The translations under genes and the position numbers were made by a program. The notes beneath the pieces were generated by a model. The model made no database searches. It was given only the letters and a program-made list of their open reading frames with translations, and was not told the origin of the DNA. A stretch of 64,000 nucleotides of DNA. Source: Neoalteromonas facilis. Lineage in GTDB: Bacteria; Pseudomonadota; Gammaproteobacteria; Enterobacterales; Alteromonadaceae. The number at the start of each line of letters is the position of its first letter. Positions within the stretch are counted from its first letter, which is position 1. The stretch covers positions 62,001 through 126,000 of the forward strand of contig NZ_PEAY01000006.1 in the NCBI RefSeq assembly GCF_002807665.1, written 5' to 3'. Shown piece by piece: positions 55,173 to 63,594 of this stretch.

Positions 55173-56810
55173 TTAAGAGCCCACCGCGTGTTGGTGTAGA
55201 TTGGCGAACTCTTGTAATTCCTGCCATTGGCGACAGGTTTTGGCAATGGCCAGTTGTTCAGTGAGAATGTTGTTCAAATCATCCACAGACGTTAGCGGGT
55301 TAGCTAACACAACTCTAAAGACTGTAATTGGTGATTGTGTATAGGTTTCAGTCGTTAGTCGGGTTCTGGACACAAAGGATTTACCCGCTTCACGTTGGCG
55401 CTTCTGAATGCTGACCGTAAGCTGATCCAGCAAATCATGGATTGCCACTTGCTGCTGCGGTGTCGCATTTACCCAGTAGCGCTGGATGAATTCAGGGACT
55501 ACGCGATAGGTTAGCAAACTTAAAGTCGGTGTTGTGACCAATTCAAAGTCTGGAGCCTCTTCGATCATATCAGCGAAACGTTTGGCTTTTTCAATGCTTT
55601 GATTGATCAACAATTCGTAGCCTTGACGGCCCAATATATGTAACGAGGCATACACCAACATCGCCATTCCGTTGCGAGAACCTTCTAATGTTGTTGAACC
55701 CAGATCTTTAGAGCCTTCACGCAAAATGTATTGCGCATGGTGACGCACTGCATTGCTATGCTCAGGGTTTTTAAACAGCGCCATTCCAGCGCCCATAGGC
55801 ACGTACATCTGCTTATGTGCATCAAACGTAATCGAGTCAGCTCGTTCTATGCCTTGCAGCTTATTACGGTAACGTTGACTGAACAGCGTTGCGCCGCCCC
55901 AAGCCGCATCGACATGGAACCAACACCCAAGCTCCTGAGCAACATCAGCAAGTTCATCCAACGGATCCACATGCCCTGTTTCGGTTGTCCCTGCAACACC
56001 CACAATAGCCAATAATCGCTTATTCTGCGCTTGATACTGTTTGCCCATGGCAAGGGCTTTTTCGGGTGACAAGGTTTGCGATAAACAATCAACCGTCACC
56101 ATTTCGTTGCGCCCAATGCCCAACAAATCCATTGCCTTAGACAAGGAATAGTGACCACGCTTAGAAGTTAATATGCCAATCCCGTCAATATTATAATGGC
56201 GATACGCTGCCATTAAGCCTGCACGTGACACCCCAGGGAAGTTCCCATCCGGCTTGAGCAACTGATTTCTTGCTACCCACAATGCCGTCATATTGGCAAC
56301 TGTTCCACCCGAGCAAAACGCGCCTAAAGAGTGGCGAGCGCTGTGCAAATGTTGCTCGTAAAACGCATCATCACGCTGATATACCAGGTTGTGCATCATG
56401 CCTAAAACCTGACGCTCTAATGGCGTAAAGGCTTTAGAAGTTTCAATTTTTACCAGGTTCTGATTTAACCCCACCATTAGCTTAGCTAACGGTAAATGAA
56501 AATAGGGTAACGCCGAGGTCATATGACCTATGAAGGTGGGAGAATAGGTATTAACGGAATGCGCGACGAGCTTATCGAGCAAAGACTCAGCATGTTCCGA
56601 GACAAACTCTGGGATCTCAGGTAATTTTGCATCAGCAAAATCCTGCTCTATGTCTTCCAACGAGGTCTTTTTTGCCACCACATGTTGTGACAAAAAGTCA
56701 GCCAAATTGTCAGAGATATGCTGTTCAATTTGTGCGAGCTTTGAATTCACCTGTTCGGGTTTGGTAAAAACCCGCAAAAGATGACTCATACTGACTTCAG
56801 CTTTACTCAC
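55173..56810 (-). CDS. panP: Pyridoxal-dependent aspartate 1-decarboxylase PanP
   Basis: A 545-residue group II PLP decarboxylase. The PLP-binding lysine lies in FDAHKQMYVPMGAGMALF (about 331), with HVDAAWGG before it, and a substrate-side N-terminal half (CSGGTVANMTALWVARN). The length and the neighbourhood of panB-panC fit PanP, which makes beta-alanine from aspartate in Vibrio and relatives that lack PanD. No panD is in the window. The alternative is a glutamate decarboxylase-like enzyme, so the substrate is inferred from family and context. Confidence 0.88.
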   Translation of the reverse strand: MSKAEVSMSHLLRVFTKPEQVNSKLAQIEQHISDNLADFLSQHVVAKKTSLEDIEQDFADAKLPEIPEFVSEHAESLLDKLVAHSVNTYSPTFIGHMTSALPYFHLPLAKLMVGLNQNLVKIETSKAFTPLERQVLGMMHNLVYQRDDAFYEQHLHSARHSLGAFCSGGTVANMTALWVARNQLLKPDGNFPGVSRAGLMAAYRHYNIDGIGILTSKRGHYSLSKAMDLLGIGRNEMVTVDCLSQTLSPEKALAMGKQYQAQNKRLLAIVGVAGTTETGHVDPLDELADVAQELGCWFHVDAAWGGATLFSQRYRNKLQGIERADSITFDAHKQMYVPMGAGMALFKNPEHSNAVRHHAQYILREGSKDLGSTTLEGSRNGMAMLVYASLHILGRQGYELLINQSIEKAKRFADMIEEAPDFELVTTPTLSLLTYRVVPEFIQRYWVNATPQQQVAIHDLLDQLTVSIQKRQREAGKSFVSRTRLTTETYTQSPITVFRVVLANPLTSVDDLNNILTEQLAIAKTCRQWQELQEFANLHQHAVGS

Positions 56811-56978
56811 TGATATACCCTCAAACTACCCGAAACGCTGCCCACCGCTAAAACGGTGATCGCGGACTTTACCTTAGTTGAATGGTTTTACCAAGTGATA
56901 AAGCACGCACAAACAAAATACGTATTCGTAAATGATCTGTTATAGTTTTAATACAGAGTATGAGGATTATTTGATCGA

Positions 56979-57704
56979 ATGCCAATTACAGAGGTCACTG
57001 ACAGTTTTTCTCTTGAGCGCATCGTGCCGTTTTTTCAGCCTATCATCGATATGCAGACCAACAGCGTATGGCGCTATGAGTGCTTAGCGCGCCTAATTAA
57101 TGAACAGGAACATACATTTCTACCTAATGAGTTTCTGTTTATCGTCGAACGCAATAATTGGTGCCAACAATTGACCGAAACGATGTTATTGCAATGTGCG
57201 CAATATTTCCGGCATGTGAATATTCCTTGGAATATTAATTTAGACACAACCGATCTGCAAAACCCCAATCTGTTGCCCTTTATTCGCGATGCCCTTGAAG
57301 ATTATCCCAATCCTCACCGGATCAGTATTGAGATCACAGCTCATGCTGCATTGCGCCACGAGAGTCAGCTAGGCGAATTTGTCGACCAATGTAACGCAAT
57401 GGATATTGGCGTTTTCATCGATAACCTAGGCGAAACCCCTGTGAATGTGCAGCGCCTTTTGACCTTACCGATTAACGGGGTAAAACTCAGTGGCAAGCTA
57501 ATCAATCACTATCAAAGTGATAGCAGCATTCAAGATTTTGTCGAGCATATTTGCGAAGTCGCAGAACAACGAGGTGTCAACGTAGTTGCTGAGCATATTG
57601 AGTCAGAATCCAGCCTACCGATGTTGGAGCAATTATCGATTCGCTATGCACAAGGTTTCCTATTTAGCCGCCCTAATGCCAGTGTATTGACTAACGGCCG
57701 GTAA
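56979..57704 (+). CDS. Degenerate EAL-domain protein
   Basis: A 241-residue single EAL domain without sensor domain or signal. The motifs depart from active phosphodiesterases: YECLARL for the EAL motif, IDNLGE for DDFG (second Asp is Asn), KLSGKLI for the KID motif, and AEHIES for the ExxxE stretch. The glutamate of EAL, a lysine and the closing QGFLFSRP are kept. Loss of one metal ligand predicts weak or no hydrolysis, leaving c-di-GMP or protein binding as a possible role. It is divergent from panP and convergent with the TrmB-like gene, two bases between stops. Confidence 0.88.
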   Translation: MPITEVTDSFSLERIVPFFQPIIDMQTNSVWRYECLARLINEQEHTFLPNEFLFIVERNNWCQQLTETMLLQCAQYFRHVNIPWNINLDTTDLQNPNLLPFIRDALEDYPNPHRISIEITAHAALRHESQLGEFVDQCNAMDIGVFIDNLGETPVNVQRLLTLPINGVKLSGKLINHYQSDSSIQDFVEHICEVAEQRGVNVVAEHIESESSLPMLEQLSIRYAQGFLFSRPNASVLTNGR

Positions 57705-57705
57705 A

Positions 57706-58359
57706 TTAGCGGCTCGTTAGCGCCCAACATATTTGACCGCTGGCGAAATACTTACGCTCAAAAGGGGTAATAGGGTTCTCGCAAGGCAGTTGTTCGATCG
57801 TACTATCCACACCATATAGCGACAATGCGATCTGGAATTCTTTCACCAATAAATCCCAGTTACTGCGCACGTAAAGTGTGCCTCCCAGCCCCATAAAATC
57901 CGGCATTGCAGGGCTCGCATGCCAACGCTTTTGAACTTGAGATGGTTTTGGATAGGGATTGGGGTAGTACAGACAATGCTTAGCGAGTTTAATGCCTTGT
58001 TGACGCGCTAAGTACCAAAAGTCGCTGACATCCGCGCGCACCACAATATAGTTATCAGCATTGTCACCGTAGTGCTGGTGTTTGCCCAAACGCAGCGCTG
58101 ATTTATCAATGCCGATGACTTTAGCATGGGGATTGTGTCGCGCAATATGCGCAGTACTCTCGCCGACGCCACAACACGAATCAAATATGATATCGCCAGC
58201 AAAATCCCCTAACCACTCCAAGCATTGATTAAAGGCCTCAACAGTATGCTGATGAGGCACATGACGACGCTCGCTGTTTTGATAACGCTGAACGTAATGA
58301 ACCAGCTTTTCATGCGGTTCTAGTTGTGTTGATGTTACGCTTCGGGCCTGTGATTGCAT
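57706..58359 (-). CDS. TrmB-like SAM-dependent methyltransferase
   Basis: A 217-residue Rossmann methyltransferase of the TrmB (tRNA m7G46) type. Motif I is IIFDSCCGVGESTAHIA, then VIGIDKS. The TrmB proline motif appears as YYPNPYPKPSQVQKRW, where true TrmB has (D)PWPKKRH. The substitution, the CC in motif I and the length suggest a divergent paralogue whose substrate may not be position 46 of tRNA. It is four bases from yadH and co-directional. Confidence 0.75.
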   Translation of the reverse strand: MQSQARSVTSTQLEPHEKLVHYVQRYQNSERRHVPHQHTVEAFNQCLEWLGDFAGDIIFDSCCGVGESTAHIARHNPHAKVIGIDKSALRLGKHQHYGDNADNYIVVRADVSDFWYLARQQGIKLAKHCLYYPNPYPKPSQVQKRWHASPAMPDFMGLGGTLYVRSNWDLLVKEFQIALSLYGVDSTIEQLPCENPITPFERKYFASGQICWALTSR

Positions 58360-58362
58360 AGA

Positions 58363-59133
58363 TTAATTACGGATCCCAACACCACGTTGCAACAACATGT
58401 ACGCTACAGTGAATAACAATGCATTAAATCCAACGAGAAGTGCTAGCGAAATAGTAACATCTACGTCCGACTTCCCTAAAAACCCATAACGAAACCCATT
58501 TACCATATACACAATTGGATTGGCTTTACTGACGGTTTGCCAAAACTCGGGCAAGAGTGAAAGCGAATAAAACACACCGCCCAAATACGTCAACGGGGTT
58601 AATACGAAGGTTGGGATAACCGAGATATCATCAAACGTTTTTGCGTAAACGGCGTTGATTAAACCGGCTGTTGCAAACAATGTAGACGTTAGTAGCAGTG
58701 TTGCCACAATGACGCCCAAGTGCATTAGCTGAAGATCAACGAACAATGAAGCGACAAAGGTTACGATGATACCGATCAGCATCGCTCGCGCGACACCGCC
58801 ACCGACGTACCCCATGATCACAACCCATGTCGGCACAGGGGCCACCAACAACTCTTCGACATTTCGCTGAAATTTAGCACTGAAGAATGACGAGGAAACG
58901 TTGGAATAACTGTTGGTGATAATCGCCATCATGATCAAACCGGGTACGATGAACTCCATGTAGCTAACACCGCCCATGTCCCCAATGCGCGACCCGATAA
59001 GGTTACCAAAAATAACAAAGTAGAGACTCATGGTGATAGCGGGTGGCACTAATGTTTGTACCCAGATGCGCAAAAAGCGCGTGCATTCTTTAATCCAAAT
59101 AGTGCGAAGCGCAACAAAGTATAAATGATTCAT
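58363..59133 (-). CDS. yadH: ABC-2 type transporter permease (YadH-like)
   Basis: A 256-residue membrane protein with six transmembrane helices and the ABC-2 permease pattern (IVPGLIMMAIITNSYSNVSSSFF, PLTYLGGVFYSLSLLP, NPIVYMVNGFRYGF). It matches E. coli YadH (256). The substrate is unknown. It overlaps yadG by four bases. Confidence 0.93.
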   Translation of the reverse strand: MNHLYFVALRTIWIKECTRFLRIWVQTLVPPAITMSLYFVIFGNLIGSRIGDMGGVSYMEFIVPGLIMMAIITNSYSNVSSSFFSAKFQRNVEELLVAPVPTWVVIMGYVGGGVARAMLIGIIVTFVASLFVDLQLMHLGVIVATLLLTSTLFATAGLINAVYAKTFDDISVIPTFVLTPLTYLGGVFYSLSLLPEFWQTVSKANPIVYMVNGFRYGFLGKSDVDVTISLALLVGFNALLFTVAYMLLQRGVGIRN

Positions 59134-60068
59134 GCGTTACTCCCCTGCGTGTTATCGCTGCGCCCGGATTCCACCAACCGAACAAATAGCTCCTCAAGTC
59201 TGTTGGCTTTGTTGCGCATGCTCATGACTTGCACACCTTGTTGCGTTAACTGTGTAAATACCGGATTCAACCCTTCAGACTTCTCTACGTCGACTTCTAA
59301 GGTGTGATCGTCAAGCAAGCGAGATTCATAGTTAGGCAAGTCTGGAGCTTTATCGACAGGGGTAATATCTAACACAAACGTTTCAACATTCAAGGTTGAT
59401 AACAATGCCTTCATACTGGTGTTTTCGACAATTTGCCCTTTATCAATGATCGCAATATTGCGACACAAGCTCTCAGCTTCTTCCAGATAATGCGTGGTCA
59501 AAATGATGGTAATGCCCTGCTCATTTATTTGCGTTAAAAAACGCCACATCGAGCGACGGATCTCAATATCGACACCTGCCGTGGGTTCATCAAGGATTAA
59601 AATTTGCGGCTCATGCATAAGGGCGCGCGCAATCATCAAACGGCGCTTCATCCCTCCAGACAACGCTCGAGCTGGGGAGTTTCGCTTCTCCCACAAATCA
59701 AGTTGCTTGAGGTATTTTTCTGCACGCTCTCTTGCAACAGAGCGTGGCACACCATAGTAACCCGCCTGATTCAGGACAATTTGCATCAACGTTTCAAACT
59801 GGTTGAAATTAAATTCCTGCGGCACTAAACCAATGCAAGACTTCGCTTGCGTCAATGCGTTATCTATGGAGTGGCCCATTACATGAACTTCACCCGCTGA
59901 TTTATTTACCAGTGAAGCAATAATGCCAATGGTGGTTGATTTGCCTGCGCCATTAGGTCCAAGCAGCGCAAAAAAGTCGCCTTTAGAAACTTGTAAATCA
60001 ACGCCTTTTAGCGCTTCCACGCCACCTTTATAGGTTTTTTTCAGGCCTTTTATATCTAGTGCTAACAT
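59130..60068 (-). CDS. yadG: ABC transporter ATP-binding protein (YadG-like)
   Basis: A 312-residue ATPase matching E. coli YadG (308). Walker A GPNGAGKSTT, signature LSGGMKRRLMIARAL, Walker B ILILDEPTAGVD and H-loop TTHYLEE. I start at ATG 60068 (MLALDIKGLKKTYKGG, GAGAT seven bases upstream); the frame is open for 18 more unlikely codons. It is the first gene of a yadG-yadH unit. Confidence 0.93.
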   Translation of the reverse strand: MLALDIKGLKKTYKGGVEALKGVDLQVSKGDFFALLGPNGAGKSTTIGIIASLVNKSAGEVHVMGHSIDNALTQAKSCIGLVPQEFNFNQFETLMQIVLNQAGYYGVPRSVARERAEKYLKQLDLWEKRNSPARALSGGMKRRLMIARALMHEPQILILDEPTAGVDIEIRRSMWRFLTQINEQGITIILTTHYLEEAESLCRNIAIIDKGQIVENTSMKALLSTLNVETFVLDITPVDKAPDLPNYESRLLDDHTLEVDVEKSEGLNPVFTQLTQQGVQVMSMRNKANRLEELFVRLVESGRSDNTQGSNA

Positions 60069-60183
60069 GTTGATCTCAACGCGTTGATAATAGCAATGTG
60101 CGCCCTGTTGGCGCACATACAAAAGTGATATGTGCTGGCATTATCGCAGATTTCAAGGGCTGAGTGGATAGTGGAATGGCATC

Positions 60184-60208
60184 GCAAGCTCACGGATTGT
60201 GAGCTTGC
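60184..60208 (-). other. 10-bp perfect hairpin downstream of pdsO-like gene
   Basis: GCAAGCTCAC-GGATT-GTGAGCTTGC forms a perfect 10-bp stem, 16 bases after the pdsO-like stop on the minus strand and about 115 bases before yadG. No T-run follows on either strand, so it may be a factor-assisted terminator or an RNA-stability element. Confidence 0.5.
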
Positions 60209-60223
60209 CTGTACAGACTGTAT

Positions 60224-60952
60224 TTATTGTTTCGCAGTTAATATCTTTTGTGTGGGCGCAATCATGAGCACCGCTTTACGATCAAAGAAATAAGACTCCA
60301 TTGAAGGCTCTGTCTCAGATTGTTTTTCACCCATGGCAGTAAAGGATATTTTATCCTGCCCTACGCCTTCAGCAATCAATGCTTGCTGTACTGCGCGAGC
60401 ACGATGTTCAGATAAAGCAAGATTATCTTTCGCACTGCCACGCGGATCAGCATATCCCATAATGTGCACGGCTAAACCGTCAGTGCTATTAAGCAATTCA
60501 CTGATCAAATTAAGCTGCTCCGCGTACACTGGTTGAATGTCTGCTGTGCCCGTTTTGAATTGAATAGAGGTTGTCAATTCCGGTAACAAAGGCTCTACGG
60601 CTTGTACTTCGTTTACTGGCTGCAACATGGCTTTTTGCTGCCAAGCGAAGAGTTCTGATTGCATCGCATTCAATGCCTCCGTCTTATCAGCCAGCGCAAG
60701 TTCAGATTGAGTCAGTTTTTCATTTTGCACACTGTCATTACCAATCATTAAACCAATGATACCACCTACAACCGCGCCTATCGGCCCAGCCGCTATACCG
60801 CCCATTGCGGCGCCGGTGGCTCCCCCTACCAAAACTTTGGGTGATTCGTTAACTTCATCGGTCTGGTTTGCTGCAAATACCGATTGTGACGTCGCCATAA
60901 CTACTAGCGTTGCGATTGCTGTTTGTTTAAAAATGCGTTGTGTATTTTTCAT
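60224..60952 (-). CDS. pdsO: PdsO-like OmpA-family protein with glycine zipper
   Basis: A 242-residue exported protein: signal peptide (about 1-27, ending SQSVFA), a glycine-zipper hydrophobic segment (about 43-72, GGATGAAMGGIAAGPIGAVV), a coiled coil (about 78-105) and an OmpA-C peptidoglycan-binding domain (about 128-235, VHIMGYADPRGS…NLALSEHRARAV). This architecture fits PdsO, the OmpA-like component of proteobacterial dedicated sortase systems. The nearby RR/HK pair supports that. Alternatively it is a generic OmpA-family lipoprotein-like protein. nhaD separates it from the regulators. Confidence 0.78.
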   Translation of the reverse strand: MKNTQRIFKQTAIATLVVMATSQSVFAANQTDEVNESPKVLVGGATGAAMGGIAAGPIGAVVGGIIGLMIGNDSVQNEKLTQSELALADKTEALNAMQSELFAWQQKAMLQPVNEVQAVEPLLPELTTSIQFKTGTADIQPVYAEQLNLISELLNSTDGLAVHIMGYADPRGSAKDNLALSEHRARAVQQALIAEGVGQDKISFTAMGEKQSETEPSMESYFFDRKAVLMIAPTQKILTAKQ

Positions 60953-61090
60953 GTTCGGTTTCCTAAATGTGCCCAGTGGGCGTTAAGTTCCTATATAGGA
61001 AACCAAACCGAGGTGCAGGTGCTATTGCGATGTTATGGCAAGTCTAAGTTGAATTATGGCGAGATTGTGGCAGCGCCTTAGCACATAGTG

Positions 61091-62500
61091 CTAGGCGCCA
61101 TTTAACCAAAAATGTACTGCAATACTAGCGGCGTATCCCAATGCGATAATCGGTGTCCAACGCAAATGAGAAAAGAAAGTATAGTATCCGCGCGCCTGAC
61201 CCATTAACGCAACGCCTGCCGCAGAACCGATGGACAACAAACTACCTCCCACACCAGCCGTCAACGTAACCAATAGCCATTGCGAGTGCGACATGTCCGG
61301 GTCCATCGTCAATACTGCAAACATCACCGGAATGTTGTCCACTATTGCCGACAGAATTCCCACCATGATGTTGGCTCCCGTGGCACCTAGCGAGCCATAC
61401 ATAAATTCAGATGCGAGCGCCAAATACCCCATAAACCCTAAACCACCAACCGCGAGGATCACGCCATAAAAGAAAAACAAGGTGTCCCACTCTGCTTTAG
61501 CAACCTTCGTAAAAATATCAAATGAATCAGGGTCGTTGTGAGAGCCAGGTAAGCTATCGGATTCATGGTGACCATTGTCATATTTCACTTTGAGGTAAAA
61601 GCTAAACAACTTCAAATAGCCAAGGCCAAACATCATGCCGTATACCGGAGGGAGGTGTAAAAAGTTATGAAAACTAACGGCAGTAGCGATAGTAAGCATA
61701 AACAAACCAACAATAACCAGACCTCCCGGCTTTATGACACTGACTGAGTTTCCATCTCCATCAGGACTGCCCGACGGCAACGCAAATGACATAATGATTG
61801 CGGGTACCAAGAAATTAACCAGCGAAGGAACAAAGAGTTCGAAGAACTCTGAGAATGCCAAGATCCCTTTTTGCCAGACCATCAAAGTCGTGATGTCACC
61901 AAAGGGGCTAAACGCACCTCCCGCATTCGCCGCAACCACAATATTGACACAGCTGATACTGATAAACTTACCGTGCTCACCTCCAACAGCCATAATAACC
62001 GCACACATAACGAGCGCGGTGGTTAAGTTATCCGCCACTGGTGAGATAAAGAAAGCGAGGAACCCGGTTAACCAAAATATTGCCTTAAAGCTAAAACCTC
62101 TGACGGTCAATGTGTCACGCAAGGCATCAAAAACATCACGTTCCAGCATAGCGTTGATGTAGGTCATAGCGACAACCAGGAAGAAAAACAGCTCTGCGTA
62201 TTCAAGAAAGTTGTGCCTGATTGCGCCCTCGACTAACACGGAATGATCTGACCCCATGTACGCAAAGGCGATAAAGACCCAAATTAGACTAGCGGCCACC
62301 AAAACCGGTTTTGATTTGCGCAAATGTATTTGTTCTTCGAAGATCACAAATACATACGCGATGGCAAAGATAGCCAGCGCCGCATAGCCATAACCACTGG
62401 TTACTAAGCTTAAAGCGCCAGAAGACGCTTCTTCAGTGCTTGCCCATGCCAACGCTGGGCTACAAACCATCAATACAATCATCAATAAACGTAACAACAT
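61091..62500 (-). CDS. nhaD: Na+/H+ antiporter NhaD
   Basis: A 469-residue antiporter with about twelve transmembrane helices, of the NhaD type (IT superfamily) found in Vibrio, Alkalimonas and other marine/alkaliphilic bacteria. The N-terminus is a signal-like helix (LLRLLMIVLMVCSPALAWA). Conserved family segments: SPVADNLTTALVMCAVIMAVGG, NAGGAFSPFGDITTLMVW and LSAIVDNIPVMFAVLTM, carrying acidic residues inside the membrane. I start at ATG 62500 (AAGGA seven bases upstream). The frame is open for 33 more codons, without family support. Confidence 0.94.
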   Translation of the reverse strand: MLLRLLMIVLMVCSPALAWASTEEASSGALSLVTSGYGYAALAIFAIAYVFVIFEEQIHLRKSKPVLVAASLIWVFIAFAYMGSDHSVLVEGAIRHNFLEYAELFFFLVVAMTYINAMLERDVFDALRDTLTVRGFSFKAIFWLTGFLAFFISPVADNLTTALVMCAVIMAVGGEHGKFISISCVNIVVAANAGGAFSPFGDITTLMVWQKGILAFSEFFELFVPSLVNFLVPAIIMSFALPSGSPDGDGNSVSVIKPGGLVIVGLFMLTIATAVSFHNFLHLPPVYGMMFGLGYLKLFSFYLKVKYDNGHHESDSLPGSHNDPDSFDIFTKVAKAEWDTLFFFYGVILAVGGLGFMGYLALASEFMYGSLGATGANIMVGILSAIVDNIPVMFAVLTMDPDMSHSQWLLVTLTAGVGGSLLSIGSAAGVALMGQARGYYTFFSHLRWTPIIALGYAASIAVHFWLNGA

Positions 62501-62899
62501 GGAATTCCTTAGCGCGTCGAGGTTGGCTGCGTAGCTTAGTAGGTGCAGTGTAATGTAACATTCGACTTTAGTCGCGCGATCCACCATGACCTCGATCAAG
62601 CTTTGTTAGAAAACTTCAATTAGTCACGCAAATACGCGTCTACTAACTCGCCCGGCGTCTCCCGCACAAATAAAAATTTCATTATATTCATGTTCTTAGA
62701 GTTAATCACTTAAGTCTCGATCACACTTTATTTTATGCTAAAAAGACGCTGAGCTAGCGCGCATTCAGCTGCTTTATACTTGTCATAGTATGGCGACTTC
62801 CTGCACAAATGTGGCAGAAAAATGGAATTTATCGTTCAAGCCTTATGTCTCATCATTTCTCAGGTACACTACAGCTCAAATCTGAATAATAGTTACATT
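62501..62899. other. Divergent intergenic region nhaD / PdsR-like regulator
   Basis: A 399-base region. It holds a possible 23-codon minus-strand ORF at 62620-62691 (MNIMKFLFVRETPGELVDAY…) without a clear ribosome-binding site. No repeat or convincing promoter was recognised. The frame of the downstream regulator is open from 62822, but that extension is not family-like. Confidence 0.45.
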
Positions 62900-63592
62900 A
62901 TGAAGCGCATAGTTTTAGTTGAAGACGATACTGCATTACGCGAAAACTACACTGAGGCCTTTAGTCGTCAGGGGTATAAAGTGGTCGGTTATGACAACCG
63001 GGCTGACGCTGAATCAGCCATGGCCACACGCTTACCAGATTTGGCCATTATTGATATCGGGCTTAAAGACGAGTACGACGGCGGTTTCAAGTTGTGTCAA
63101 ACCCTGCGTCAATGGTCTCCAACGTTACCGATTATTTTCTTCACTGCGCGAGATAATGACATCGATACCGTGAGCGGACTGCGCATGGGTGCTGATGACT
63201 ACATCACTAAAGACATTTCATTGCCGCATCTTTTGGCTCGCGTCGCGGCATTGTTCAGGCGTTCAGAATTACAAAACGCACCGGTAGATGAAACAACATT
63301 GATAGAGGTAGATGAGCTTCAACTAGATGCCAGCCGTATGCAAGTTCAATGGAAAGGGCAACTGGTGGATTTAACCGTGACTGAATTCTGGATGTTGTAC
63401 TCATTAGTGAAACGCCCAGGTCATGTCAAAAGTCGGCAACAATTGATGGATGACTCCAAAATGGTAGTGGACGACACAACCATCACGTCTCACATTAAAC
63501 GTATTCGCCAAAAGTTTGTACAACTCGATGACCAGTTTGAACATATTGAAACACTCTATGGCATGGGTTATCGCTGGAGAAGCATGACCTAG
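62900..63592 (+). CDS. pdsR: OmpR-type response regulator, PdsR-like
   Basis: A 230-residue response regulator: a receiver domain (acidic pair in LVEDDTALRENY, phospho-Asp in IIDIGLKDEYDGG, switch Thr in FFTARDND, Lys in ITKDISL) and a C-terminal winged helix (about 130-225, LTVTEFWMLYSLVKRPGHVKS). The long DEYDGG insertion after the Asp and the partner kinase fit PdsR of dedicated sortase systems. I start at ATG 62900 (MKRIVLVEDD). The kinase follows two bases later, so they form one transcript. Confidence 0.88.
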   Translation: MKRIVLVEDDTALRENYTEAFSRQGYKVVGYDNRADAESAMATRLPDLAIIDIGLKDEYDGGFKLCQTLRQWSPTLPIIFFTARDNDIDTVSGLRMGADDYITKDISLPHLLARVAALFRRSELQNAPVDETTLIEVDELQLDASRMQVQWKGQLVDLTVTEFWMLYSLVKRPGHVKSRQQLMDDSKMVVDDTTITSHIKRIRQKFVQLDDQFEHIETLYGMGYRWRSMT

Positions 63593-63594
63593 CC

